Below are positions 47,574 to 56,332 of a stretch of 64,000 nt of DNA, piece after piece; position 1 is the stretch's first letter, and each line of letters opens with the position of its first letter. The notes beneath the pieces were generated by a model. It saw nothing but the letters and a program-made list of their open reading frames with translations. It had not been told where the DNA came from and ran no database searches. The DNA lies in assembly GCA_017794925.1 (NCBI GenBank), contig CP051238.1:4203021-4267020 (forward strand). The letters run 5' to 3'. The translations under genes and the position numbers were made by a program. This DNA is from Aestuariibacter sp. (lineage in GTDB: Bacteria > Pseudomonadota > Gammaproteobacteria > Enterobacterales > Alteromonadaceae).

Positions 47574-47957
47574 ATGTATGCCAAGTACGATATGAAATTA
47601 CTTATCGCCGCTGTTTGGGTTACTGGATTAGTTGGTTTAACAGGTTGTGCCTCTCAGCCTGCCGATGTTAAAGCCAACCTCCCCCTTATTGGTGCAGGTC
47701 AGTTAACCCCAATAAAACAATTACCCGCTTCGAGAACTAAAGCAAAAGCCATTCCAGAGTTGACTATCTCGTCAGGTAAAACAACCATCGAAAATATTGA
47801 ATATCAGCTTTCGAAGCAATATTTGTCTGCTTTAGGATTGACGTGTTATCAGTTAAGAACGGATAAATATGAGGAAGCAGGTCAGGCCAGAACGCTATGT
47901 CGTAAAGACAGCTATTGGTTGCTGTATCCTCTAACAATGGCATCCAACGCACAGTAA
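47574..47957 (+). CDS. Small lipoprotein at the head of the export operon
   Basis: This is a lipoprotein of 127 residues (121 if it starts at the second ATG, 47592). The signal MKLLIAAVWVTGLVGLTGC places the lipidated Cys at a canonical lipobox, followed by Ala-Ser, which favours outer-membrane sorting. Two further Cys residues in the C-terminal half (LTCYQLRT and TLCRKDSYWLLYPL) could form a disulfide. I do not know its function. Small lipoproteins of this kind often precede Wza/KpsD-type exporters. Confidence 0.75.
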   Translation: MYAKYDMKLLIAAVWVTGLVGLTGCASQPADVKANLPLIGAGQLTPIKQLPASRTKAKAIPELTISSGKTTIENIEYQLSKQYLSALGLTCYQLRTDKYEEAGQARTLCRKDSYWLLYPLTMASNAQ

Positions 47958-47970
47958 GATCAGGATTTAT

Positions 47971-49770
47971 ATGAACGTTAACAGGTACATTGTTGGCTTG
48001 TCATTGGCTTCTATCATGTTAGCCGGACAAGTCTTAGGACAAAGCGCTGAGCAAATACAGCAAATCCAACAACAATTAGAAAGAGAAAATGGCAATTCAG
48101 CGGCGTCTCATACTAGTGGAATAAGCCCAATGCAACTGGGTATGTCACCTACTTTACCCGCTTCATCAGGCAGCGCCACTAGAGCCAGTGCAGGACAATA
48201 TAATAGCAGCCCCAGAAATGGCATGATATTACCTGGTGAGCCTACAATAGATATGGTTTACCCGCTTCAGGAAAAAATGCCAAACCCACCTTTTGCGGCA
48301 AATTTATTCATTGGTGGCTTTGAATCTGAGCGAGTGTCCAGTGTCAATGAGAATTACCTGGTAGCGCCTGGCGATCAGATATCTGTTTGGATGTGGGGCG
48401 CCATAAACTTTTCAGATGTTGTTACCGTAGACAGCCAGGGTAATATCTTTCTACCGAATATTGGCCCGGTTAAGCTAATGAATGTGCCTGCCAGTCAGGT
48501 TAACCAGGTTGTGACCCAGAGTATCAAATCAGTCTATACCAATGACGTAAACACCTACGTTAACTTACTCACCGCCACACCTATTTCGCTCTATGTTTCA
48601 GGCCCGGTTCTCCGTCCCGGTCAGTATGCTGGTCAGGCGACAGATAGTGTTCTCTACTATTTAAAGCGCGCGGGAGGAATTGATTTTCTACGGGGCAGTT
48701 TCCGAAAAATTGACGTTATTAGAAATGGCGAAGTCATTGAAACCGTTGATTTATATGATTTTGTTACCAATGGAAAGCTACCTGCTTTTTCTTTTCAGGA
48801 TAAAGACGTTATTTTAGTCAAACCAATTGGCTCAACGGTTATTGTTAGTCAGGGTGCCCGGAACAGCTTCACATTTGAACTATCTGAATATGAAGTATCT
48901 GGCGAGACATTGATAAAATACGCAAAACCAGGTGATTTTATCAGTCATGTTTCAGTGAGCGGTCTTCGCAACCAAAAGCATTTTGCAAAATACAGTAAAC
49001 TCCAGGAATTTCAGGAATTAACGTTACAAGCGGGTGACCACATTGAATTTAAAAATGATCACGAAGTACAGATTTATCCCGTCAATATAGCAGGAAGCTT
49101 TAAAGGTGAATCGCGCTACATGGTCGAAAAAGGCGCTCGGTTACATCAGGTCTTGAGTAACATCGAAGTGGATCCTCAACTATCAGACTTTAACAGTATC
49201 TATCTGCTTCGCCAAAGTGTCGCAGAACAGCAACAGCAGATTATCAACCAAGCGCTGGATCGCCTCGAACGAAGTATTTATACAGCACCAGTTACCTCAA
49301 CCGGCGAGGGTGCAATTCGGGTACAGGAAGCCCAACTGATATCAGACTTCATCGCACGTGCCAGAAGAATCAAGCCGTTAGGTAAAGTTATCGTGTCAGA
49401 TGGCCCTAATGTCGCCGATATTCTTTTAGAGGCAAACGACACTATTGTTATTCCAGCCAAAACCGATCTGGTTCACATTGGCGGTGAAGTATTAATGCCA
49501 CAGTCGGTCGTTTTCAACCAGGATGCGTTATTAGAAGACTATGTAGCCTGGGCTGGCGGATTTAGCGAACGAGCGAATGATGACAGAATTTTAATTATTC
49601 GCGCCAATGGCATGGTTGATTTCTACGAAGTTGACGATGAGTCTGTCATTAAGTCTGGCGATCAGGTGGTTGTTCTGCCGCGTATTGATGCAAAAACGCT
49701 ACAGGCAGTCAAAGATATCACTCAAATTATCTATCAGATTGCCGTCGCGGCAAACGTCGCACTCAATTAA
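47971..49770 (+). CDS. Capsule polysaccharide export outer-membrane protein (KpsD/Wza family)
   Basis: The 599-residue protein has a cleavable signal peptide (residues 1-23), a Gln-rich segment, and the PES domain (about 128-215) that begins LVAPGDQISVWMWG. Several SLBB domains follow, with ISLYVSGPVLRPGQY near 205 and LVHIGGEVLMPQSVVFN near 500. Length and lack of a lipobox fit KpsD better than Wza. It should form the outer-membrane exit for the polymer. AGGA lies just upstream and the permease gene starts 1 base into its stop. Confidence 0.9.
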   Translation: MNVNRYIVGLSLASIMLAGQVLGQSAEQIQQIQQQLERENGNSAASHTSGISPMQLGMSPTLPASSGSATRASAGQYNSSPRNGMILPGEPTIDMVYPLQEKMPNPPFAANLFIGGFESERVSSVNENYLVAPGDQISVWMWGAINFSDVVTVDSQGNIFLPNIGPVKLMNVPASQVNQVVTQSIKSVYTNDVNTYVNLLTATPISLYVSGPVLRPGQYAGQATDSVLYYLKRAGGIDFLRGSFRKIDVIRNGEVIETVDLYDFVTNGKLPAFSFQDKDVILVKPIGSTVIVSQGARNSFTFELSEYEVSGETLIKYAKPGDFISHVSVSGLRNQKHFAKYSKLQEFQELTLQAGDHIEFKNDHEVQIYPVNIAGSFKGESRYMVEKGARLHQVLSNIEVDPQLSDFNSIYLLRQSVAEQQQQIINQALDRLERSIYTAPVTSTGEGAIRVQEAQLISDFIARARRIKPLGKVIVSDGPNVADILLEANDTIVIPAKTDLVHIGGEVLMPQSVVFNQDALLEDYVAWAGGFSERANDDRILIIRANGMVDFYEVDDESVIKSGDQVVVLPRIDAKTLQAVKDITQIIYQIAVAANVALN

Positions 49771-50552
49771 TGAAAGTGTCGATTAGAAAACAACTCAACG
49801 TATGGAAAAGCGTGCTATTCGCGCTTTTCCTACGTGAATTGCAATCGCAGTTCAATGATAAATTAGGATTAGCCTGGGCGTTTATTGAACCATTTGCGTT
49901 TATTTTTGGTTTATCTTATATGCGGAGTATGATGGGGGGAGGAGATGTCCACTCTATTCCCGTATTTGTATTTATGATGATTGGCATGATTAGTATTCAG
50001 TCATTTATTACTCCCATAAACTCAACTTCAGCTGCTTTTAAGCGAAATCGACCATTATATGCGTTCAGGCAAGTTCAGCCTATCTCGGGCCTCCTTGTAT
50101 CCTGCTTTATAGAGTTTACAATCAAACTCGTTGTTATAATTTTAGCTTCTGTAGCTTTATATCTTTTGAAAACTCCTACTCATCTCGATGATCCACTGCT
50201 GCTGATAGCGATCTATCTGACACTTTGGGTTTTCACATTTAGCGCAAGCTGTATACTGGGGATCATTACGGCCTATGTACCAGAAGTAAACAAAATTACC
50301 GGCTTACTAACCAGGCCATTATTTTTCATTTCATGTACCTTTTTTAGTTTGCAAGATATCCCCATGGAATATTGGCACTATCTAACGTGGAACCCGTTAG
50401 TTCATTTTATTGAGCTGGCTAGATTTGCATGTTTTGAATCATACGGAGACCAAGGAGTATCCTTTAGTTATGCACTTGCAAATGCATTTACAGCATTCTT
50501 TTTTGCCGTTTGCCTGTACCATCTAACCTGGAAAGGCATCTTATCCAGATGA
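49770..50552 (+). CDS. Polysaccharide ABC transporter permease (KpsM family)
   Basis: The 260-residue ABC-2 permease has six hydrophobic segments and the conserved FALFLRELQSQFNDKLGLAWAFIEP start, followed by LSYMRSMMG. ABC transporters of the KpsMT type export the finished polymer across the inner membrane. It is tightly packed between the KpsD-like gene (1 base overlap) and the ATPase (ATGA overlap). By eye this gene and the next are richer in A/T than the housekeeping genes, as is common in capsule loci. Confidence 0.92.
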   Translation: MKVSIRKQLNVWKSVLFALFLRELQSQFNDKLGLAWAFIEPFAFIFGLSYMRSMMGGGDVHSIPVFVFMMIGMISIQSFITPINSTSAAFKRNRPLYAFRQVQPISGLLVSCFIEFTIKLVVIILASVALYLLKTPTHLDDPLLLIAIYLTLWVFTFSASCILGIITAYVPEVNKITGLLTRPLFFISCTFFSLQDIPMEYWHYLTWNPLVHFIELARFACFESYGDQGVSFSYALANAFTAFFFAVCLYHLTWKGILSR

Positions 50553-51199
50553 CCATTGAACTAAGAAATTTAACAAAGTCTTACCCAAGTAAACTGGGGC
50601 CTCAATACATTTTCAGAGACCTGAACTTTACAATTCCAACAGAAAATAACGTTGCTATTTTGGGAAAAAATGGGGCGGGTAAATCCACTCTTTTCAGAAT
50701 ATTAGCAAAAAGTGAGTATCCTGATTCGGGTAAAATTTTAACAAATAAATCAATGTCTTGGCCTGTGGCACTCGCGACCGGCGTTCATCCGCAAATGACT
50801 GGTCGTGAAAATACCCGGTTTATTGGAAGAATCAATAATGTACCAAACCTAAAGAAATACGAGAAAAAAGTTCAAGAATTCGCTGAACTGGACAAACGCT
50901 ATGACTTACCTGTCAAAACATACTCTTCAGGCATGCGGGCACGTCTTGTATTTGCCTGCTGTATCAATATCGATTTTGACATCTATCTTATTGACGAGGC
51001 TACATCAGTTGGCGATCCTAAATTCAGGAAAAAAGCACGGGAAGCATTAGAAGTGAAAGCAAAGGAAGCAGGCTTAATCATGGTAAGTCATGAAATTGAC
51101 CAGATTCGTGAATTTTGTAAATCAGCCATTCTGTTAGATCAAGGCCAACTTACTTATTACAGCGATTTAGAAGAAGCCATAAAAATATACATGGGATAA
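50549..51199 (+). CDS. Polysaccharide ABC transporter ATP-binding protein (KpsT family)
   Basis: The 216-residue ATPase (start at ATG 50549 overlapping the permease stop) has Walker A GKNGAGKST near residue 40, the signature YSSGMRARLVFA near 128, Walker B IYLIDEATSVGD near 148, and the switch SHEID near 184. The short length without the extra C-terminal carbohydrate-binding domain of Wzt points to a KpsT-like, capsule-type transporter. Confidence 0.93.
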   Translation: MTIELRNLTKSYPSKLGPQYIFRDLNFTIPTENNVAILGKNGAGKSTLFRILAKSEYPDSGKILTNKSMSWPVALATGVHPQMTGRENTRFIGRINNVPNLKKYEKKVQEFAELDKRYDLPVKTYSSGMRARLVFACCINIDFDIYLIDEATSVGDPKFRKKAREALEVKAKEAGLIMVSHEIDQIREFCKSAILLDQGQLTYYSDLEEAIKIYMG

Positions 51200-51210
51200 C
51201 GAGAATTAAC

Positions 51211-52329
51211 ATGTTGAAAGAATACTTAACTCGAGCGCAAGCTTTAATCAAAAAACGACCTTTGGTGCTCGTTATCGTGCCATGGCTAGTATATGCAATC
51301 TATTTAACACTCATTGCAGCACCCAAATACGAAAGCACCAGTCAATTAGTTGTTAAATCCGCTGATGGCGCAAACAGCTTTGACCCTTCAGCGTTATTGA
51401 TGTCAGGAATGACAGGGGCAGCAACATCAAATGAAAGCCAACTTGTCGTAGCCTTCATCCAGTCCAATGACATGTTGCTATATCTCGATAAAGCAATAAA
51501 GCTTAGTGATCATTACAGCTCATCCCAAGGTGACTTTATTAGCAAGCTCGGCAGTAATTATAGCCAGGAAGCGTTTTTGGAGTATTATCTGAATAACATT
51601 GATGTGCTCATTAATTCAGATTCCAGTGTTATTGAACTCTCCGTGCGTGCCTACGACCCAGAATACGCACAACTCATCAGTCAGACCATCGTAAAACGTG
51701 CAGAACAGTTTATAAACGAGATCAATAATAACCTGGCAAAATCACGACTTGCCTTTGCTCAGAGTGAGCACGATATCGTTGAAGAAAAACTGCAACAGGC
51801 TAAGCTGGCATTAATTAATTTCCAATCAAAATACAATGTTTTAGATCCAACTGCCGAAGGTGCAGCGTTCCAGCAAATTGCCTTTTCGATGGAAGCTACG
51901 CTAGCGCAGAAACAGGCTGAGCTTAGTACATTATCCAGCATCATGTCTGATACGGCCCCTGAAATCGTGACGCTGAAGCGACAAATTAAAGCGCTGGAAA
52001 AACAAATTAATGAGCAGAAAACCAAAATCAACGATACACAGGGCGGCAATGCGTCGCTGTCGATTAACCAGATGATGGCGCAGTATTCTAATCTGCAGGT
52101 TCAGGTAGAACTGGCATTACAAGCGTATGGTTCATCGTTGATGACGTTGGAGAACGCGCGGGTTGATACCTATCAGCAGTTACAACACCTGGTGACAGTC
52201 GAATCTCCAACCCTACCAGATGACGCCACCTACCCTAAAGTACTCTACAACCTGGTGTTGCTTGGCGTGCTACTAAGCATGGCATTCATTGCCATTCGCA
52301 TTGTCGTTGCCACAATCAGGGAATTGTAG
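51211..52329 (+). CDS. Capsule export inner-membrane protein (KpsE/BexC family)
   Basis: The 372-residue polysaccharide co-polymerase-like protein has an N-terminal helix (about 18-34) and a C-terminal helix (about 345-365), with a long periplasmic coiled-coil region between them (about 170-290). The family's APKYESTSQLVVKS opening and the PTLPDDATYPKVLYN segment before TM2 are present. It spans the periplasm to connect the KpsMT transporter to the KpsD-type exit. It is the last gene of the operon. Confidence 0.92.
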   Translation: MLKEYLTRAQALIKKRPLVLVIVPWLVYAIYLTLIAAPKYESTSQLVVKSADGANSFDPSALLMSGMTGAATSNESQLVVAFIQSNDMLLYLDKAIKLSDHYSSSQGDFISKLGSNYSQEAFLEYYLNNIDVLINSDSSVIELSVRAYDPEYAQLISQTIVKRAEQFINEINNNLAKSRLAFAQSEHDIVEEKLQQAKLALINFQSKYNVLDPTAEGAAFQQIAFSMEATLAQKQAELSTLSSIMSDTAPEIVTLKRQIKALEKQINEQKTKINDTQGGNASLSINQMMAQYSNLQVQVELALQAYGSSLMTLENARVDTYQQLQHLVTVESPTLPDDATYPKVLYNLVLLGVLLSMAFIAIRIVVATIREL

Positions 52330-52386
52330 TTCAGCAGTTGTTCAACCTTCACAAATGCCGAATTTATAAGCTATCCCACCGCGAAC

Positions 52387-52408
52387 AGGTTGTCTCATCG
52401 GGCAACCT
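52387..52408. other. Inverted repeat after the export operon
   Basis: AGGTTG and CAACCT form a 6-bp stem with a 10-base loop 58 bases beyond the KpsE-like stop. There is no T run, so termination is doubtful. Nothing else stands out in the 166-base gap 52330-52495. Confidence 0.3.
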
Positions 52409-52495
52409 CTAGTATAAGAATGACTACAATGGTGTGTTTAACCCTTCCAACCTAAATACACCTATTTACCAATAATAACTATACGGAACTCTGTT

Positions 52496-54025
52496 GTGAC
52501 AACAAAAAATTCTAACGACACCAGTTTCTTTGGCCATCCAAATGGTCTGAGAACGTTATTTTTTACCGAAATGTGGGAGCGCATGAGTTACTACGGCATG
52601 CGTGCTCTGCTCGTGCTGTTTATGACCGCAAGCCTGCAGACACAAGGCCTTGGCTTCACTGTCGCATCAGCCGGTGCTATTTATGGTTTATACACTGGGG
52701 CGGTGTATTTTCTTGGCTTACCGGGAGGCTGGCTCGCAGACCGACTTATTGGCGGTAAAAAAGCGGTTTGGTATGGCGGAATAATTATCTTCGCCGGACA
52801 TATTGTACTTGCAGTAGACCTTCAAAACCTGTTCTTTGTCGGCCTGATTCTGGTAGCTACCGGTACAGGGTTACTTAAGCCAAACATTTCGGCCATGGTT
52901 GGCCAGCAATATGATGACGATGACAGCCGTCGTGACAGTGGTTATGCGCTATACTACATGGGTATTAACATCGGTTCGTTGATCGCCTATCTGGTCACTG
53001 GTTACCTGCAGGAAAACTGGGGCTGGCACTATGCATTTGGTGCCGCTGCCGTCGGCATGGGTTTAGGACTTATTCAGTACTACTTTACAAACCGCTCTTT
53101 GGCTACCGAATCAGTCGCTCCAGCAAACCCTTATGTTGGTGCCGCAAGGCAGCGTGCCTGGTTATGTGTTTTAGGCGTGTTAGCAGTAGCTGTTGTGGTT
53201 ATTATTCTGGCCCATCTGGGCACCATCGTAATCGAGCCAGTCGCGCTTGCTGAAAAAGTCGCTATTATTTTCACCGCAATATTCTTTATTTATTTTGGCT
53301 TTATCTACTTCAAAGGTGAGTTAAACGATAATGAAAAGCAACGTATGTGGGCACTTTTTTTAGTATGTGTTGCCTCTGCATGCTTTTGGTCTGGTTTTGA
53401 ACAAGCTGGCTCGTCCCTTAATTTATTTGCGCAGAACTATACCGATCGCGCGCTGGAAAGCGGCTCATGGCTAACGTCATTGTTTGGAATGGACGCTATC
53501 CCTACCGTATGGTTCCAGCTTTCTAACTCTCTCTTTATTATCATTTTGTCGCCATTCTTTGCCGCCCTTTGGATTAACCTTGCCAAGCGCATGATTGACC
53601 CTTCTTATACCATTAAGTGTGCAATTGGTATTGTGATTATGGCATCAGGCTTCCTTGTTATGTTTATGGCATCCCAATATGCGGCGCAAGGACTTAAAGT
53701 AGCCCCTATGTGGCTAGTAACGACTTACTTCCTGCATACAGTAGGTGAACTTTGCCTTAGCCCTGTAGCACTTAGTGCGGTCAGTAAATTGTCTCCGAAG
53801 CGTTTTGCAGGTCAGATGATGGGCGTATTTGTACTGACCTACTCTATCGGTAATATTATTGCTGGTTTGCTCTCGGGTAACTTTGATCCTGAGAACGTGC
53901 AAGAAATGCCAAACCTGTATCTTCAAATCGCACTCTTTAGTATTGCTATTGCTATTGTAATTGGTTTGATGAGCTTCAAATCAAGATTCTGGGAAAAAGC
54001 CGGTATCCAGGAAAAAGCACAATAA
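52496..54025 (+). CDS. Proton-coupled peptide transporter (POT/PTR family)
   Basis: The 509-residue MFS transporter has about 12-14 membrane helices. The POT signature FFTEMWERMSYYGMRALLVLFM near residue 28 holds the ExxER motif used for proton coupling, and GGWLADRLIGGKK near 77 is the MFS loop motif. Another family block, GYALYYMGINIGSLIAYLVTGYL, lies near residue 150. It should import di- or tripeptides. The start is GTG with only a GGAA nearby. It is unrelated to the polysaccharide genes around it. Confidence 0.93.
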   Translation: MTTKNSNDTSFFGHPNGLRTLFFTEMWERMSYYGMRALLVLFMTASLQTQGLGFTVASAGAIYGLYTGAVYFLGLPGGWLADRLIGGKKAVWYGGIIIFAGHIVLAVDLQNLFFVGLILVATGTGLLKPNISAMVGQQYDDDDSRRDSGYALYYMGINIGSLIAYLVTGYLQENWGWHYAFGAAAVGMGLGLIQYYFTNRSLATESVAPANPYVGAARQRAWLCVLGVLAVAVVVIILAHLGTIVIEPVALAEKVAIIFTAIFFIYFGFIYFKGELNDNEKQRMWALFLVCVASACFWSGFEQAGSSLNLFAQNYTDRALESGSWLTSLFGMDAIPTVWFQLSNSLFIIILSPFFAALWINLAKRMIDPSYTIKCAIGIVIMASGFLVMFMASQYAAQGLKVAPMWLVTTYFLHTVGELCLSPVALSAVSKLSPKRFAGQMMGVFVLTYSIGNIIAGLLSGNFDPENVQEMPNLYLQIALFSIAIAIVIGLMSFKSRFWEKAGIQEKAQ

Positions 54026-54066
54026 CGACACCTGTCGTTTTAAACACTGACAGATTGCCATACAAT

Positions 54067-54099
54067 AACCGCCGTGACGTCATGTTCCGGCGGTTTTTT
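54067..54099 (+). terminator. Intrinsic terminator of the peptide transporter gene
   Basis: AACCGCCG (54067-54074) and CGGCGGTT (54088-54095) pair across a 13-base loop, which itself has a small internal palindrome, and are followed by a T run. It lies 41 bases after the transporter stop and just before the next small gene. Confidence 0.9.
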
Positions 54100-54113
54100 A
54101 TTAAGAGTACTTT

Positions 54114-54416
54114 ATGCAATTCTATTTTTCGACGCGCAATATTCCTGGTTTATCAGGTCTTCCTCTGGCAGAGCGTATGCGCTTACTGGAGCGGGCTGCC
54201 AAAAAACTTACGGTCCCGGAAAAAACTGTACTGAATATACTTAAACTGCTGGTGATTGTGCCAGCGTTTACACTACTTCTTCGCGTAGCAGCCGACTGGA
54301 CGTCTTTATTGTGGGCGTTGCTAGTTTTCCTGCTGTATCCCATTATCGTGAAACCTGTACAATACTCTTTAAGCGCAAAATATTTAGAATCGTTGTCACA
54401 AAAGGATAAGCAATGA
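54114..54416 (+). CDS. Small membrane protein of unknown function
   Basis: The 100-residue protein has two adjacent membrane helices (about residues 40-59 and 62-80) between a basic N-terminal region ([15 protein letters not shown]) and a short charged tail. I do not recognise a characterised family. Its stop overlaps the galE start as ATGA, so it is translationally coupled to galE. The close coupling supports it being a real gene. Confidence 0.75.
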   Translation: MQFYFSTRNIPGLSGLPLAERMRLLERAAKKLTVPEKTVLNILKLLVIVPAFTLLLRVAADWTSLLWALLVFLLYPIIVKPVQYSLSAKYLESLSQKDKQ

Positions 54417-55432
54417 AAACAATACTTGTCACCGGTGGGGCTGGGTATATCGGCAGTCACACCGTACTGCAATTACTGGAAGAAAACTACGATGTCGTGG
54501 TATTCGATAACTTATGTAATGCCTCTCAGGAGTCTCTGCGCCGTGTAACAGCAATCACGGGTAAGCCGGTCACTTTTATAAAAGGTGACATCTGCGATTC
54601 TGACGCATTAGACCAGGTATTTTCAGAGCATGATATTCACTCTGTCATCCACTTCGCGGGGTTAAAAGCCGTAGGTGAATCCGTACAGAAGCCACTGGAA
54701 TATTACCAAAACAACGTTTATGGCTCGGTTAACCTTTGCAACGCCATGCGTCGCCACAGCGTGAAGAACCTCGTTTTCAGCTCGTCAGCAACGGTCTACG
54801 GCGATCCTGTATCACTCCCTCTGCGTGAAGACTCGGCCACAGGCCATCCGACAAATCCCTATGGTATGTCTAAGTTGATGGTCGAGAATATTCTCAAAGA
54901 TCTGTACAAGTCTGATGAGGAATGGAACATCGTACTCCTTCGTTACTTCAACCCGGTGGGGGCACACCCGTCAGGTCAGATTGGCGAAGACCCGAACGGT
55001 ATCCCGAACAACCTGATGCCTTATATCTCACAGGTTGCTTCAGGCAAACTGGCTCAGTTAGCCGTATTTGGTGACGATTACGATACCGTCGACGGTACTG
55101 GTGTACGTGACTACATTCACGTGGAAGACCTTGCTAATGGCCACTTAAAAGCCATCGAACGACTGTCACTGAGCATGGGCCTGGACATCTATAACCTGGG
55201 CACAGGGCAGGGTTATTCAGTGCTTGAGATGATAGCTGCCTTTGAGAAAGCCTGCGGAAAAGCGATCAACTACAAAATTGCGCCGCGTCGGGAAGGTGAT
55301 GTAGCCGCATGTTATGCTGACCCAACGAAAGCGGCTTCTGAACTTAACTGGCATGCGAAGAAAACCCTAGAGGACATGTGTACCAATGCCTGGAATTGGC
55401 AATCTCAAAATCCAATGGGTTACGAAAATTAA
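54413..55432 (+). CDS. galE: UDP-glucose 4-epimerase
   Basis: The 339-residue SDR enzyme interconverts UDP-glucose and UDP-galactose. The NAD fold [16 protein letters not shown] is at the N-terminus, the catalytic SSSATVYG and YGMSK are near residues 123 and 149, and [12 protein letters not shown] is near 181. Length is standard. Together with galU and ugd it supplies nucleotide sugars to the locus. Confidence 0.97.
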   Translation: MKTILVTGGAGYIGSHTVLQLLEENYDVVVFDNLCNASQESLRRVTAITGKPVTFIKGDICDSDALDQVFSEHDIHSVIHFAGLKAVGESVQKPLEYYQNNVYGSVNLCNAMRRHSVKNLVFSSSATVYGDPVSLPLREDSATGHPTNPYGMSKLMVENILKDLYKSDEEWNIVLLRYFNPVGAHPSGQIGEDPNGIPNNLMPYISQVASGKLAQLAVFGDDYDTVDGTGVRDYIHVEDLANGHLKAIERLSLSMGLDIYNLGTGQGYSVLEMIAAFEKACGKAINYKIAPRREGDVAACYADPTKAASELNWHAKKTLEDMCTNAWNWQSQNPMGYEN

Positions 55433-55446
55433 CTTTCGCCTAATAT

Positions 55447-55477
55447 AAAAAAACCGCTGACATCAGCGGTTTTTTTA
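55447..55477. terminator. Bidirectional terminator between galE and mlaA
   Basis: A perfect inverted repeat, AAAAAAACCGCTGA and TCAGCGGTTTTTTT, encloses a 2-base centre (55461-55462). It should stop galE rightward and the mlaA/ccm transcript leftward. Confidence 0.95.
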
Positions 55478-55492
55478 ACTTTGTTGAGCAAG

Positions 55493-56332
55493 TTACTTCG
55501 GTTCTGGCTCAACCTGCAAATCTTCCTCTAAGTTGACATCATCAAACATCGATTCAAACTCTTCAAAGTCCTCTAACTGCTCTTCATCAGGGCCTTCTTC
55601 CACGCTCTTACCATCCGTGACCCGGAACTCAAGATTTTGGAAGTATATATTCTTCACCATCTCATAGTCGTCAACTGCGTTCTCAATTTGACCTTCCTGA
55701 CCGAGCAACTGAGCTCGCCCTTCCAATGCACTGATAGTAAAACGCGCTACGTTCATGTTTCCGGTTAAGACTGAGAGCGGAAAATACAAATTGTCTACTA
55801 CATCACCCGTGAAGCTACGTGCGTCTGTTGGCCCTCTGGCGGGCAGCATTACGAATGGCCCCGTATCAATACCCCACACGCCCAATACTTCACCAAATTC
55901 TTCTTCCTGACGCTGCAGTCCCATCGCACCCGCCACGTCAAACAAACCAACTACACCCACGGTAGAATTGATCACGAAACGCGTTAAGCTATCGAAAGAC
56001 GGGCCTACTTTGCCTTGTAATAGATTATTTACCATGTTGCCCGGCTCGGAGAGATTCTCAACAGCATTTGAGAGGCCGGTTCTGGCAAAACCTGGCATTA
56101 CCGTTACGTAGGCTGTTGCAGCGGGCTTCAGTAAAAAGCGGTCCAATACTTCCCAGTTTAAATCCCACATCACCCTGTTAACGGGCTCAAAGGGGTCCCT
56201 GGGGTCGCTTTGTGTTGTATTCGTTGTGTTTGTTGTGCTTGCAGTCTGTTCTGTTGAAGGCTTTGTTGCGCAGCCACCTACTAATGCAGCGCAAACAATA
56301 AGAGCAGACAGCTTACTGTTAATCGATATCAC
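55493..56332 (-). CDS. mlaA: Outer-membrane lipoprotein MlaA (VacJ)
   Basis: MlaA removes phospholipids from the outer leaflet and passes them to MlaC for return to the inner membrane. The 279-residue lipoprotein has lipobox VGGC and the family's DPFEPVNRVMWDLNWEVLDRFLLKP start near residue 45. GLFDVAGAMGLQRQEEEFGEVLG lies near 128 and GPFVMLPARGPTDAR near 157. An acidic C-terminal tail of about 40 residues is unusually rich in Asp and Glu. The gene overlaps the ccmI stop by 4 bases, so it is the last gene of the ccm operon; mlaFEDCB are not in the window. Confidence 0.94.
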   Translation of the reverse strand: MISINSKLSALIVCAALVGGCATKPSTEQTASTTNTTNTTQSDPRDPFEPVNRVMWDLNWEVLDRFLLKPAATAYVTVMPGFARTGLSNAVENLSEPGNMVNNLLQGKVGPSFDSLTRFVINSTVGVVGLFDVAGAMGLQRQEEEFGEVLGVWGIDTGPFVMLPARGPTDARSFTGDVVDNLYFPLSVLTGNMNVARFTISALEGRAQLLGQEGQIENAVDDYEMVKNIYFQNLEFRVTDGKSVEEGPDEEQLEDFEEFESMFDDVNLEEDLQVEPEPK

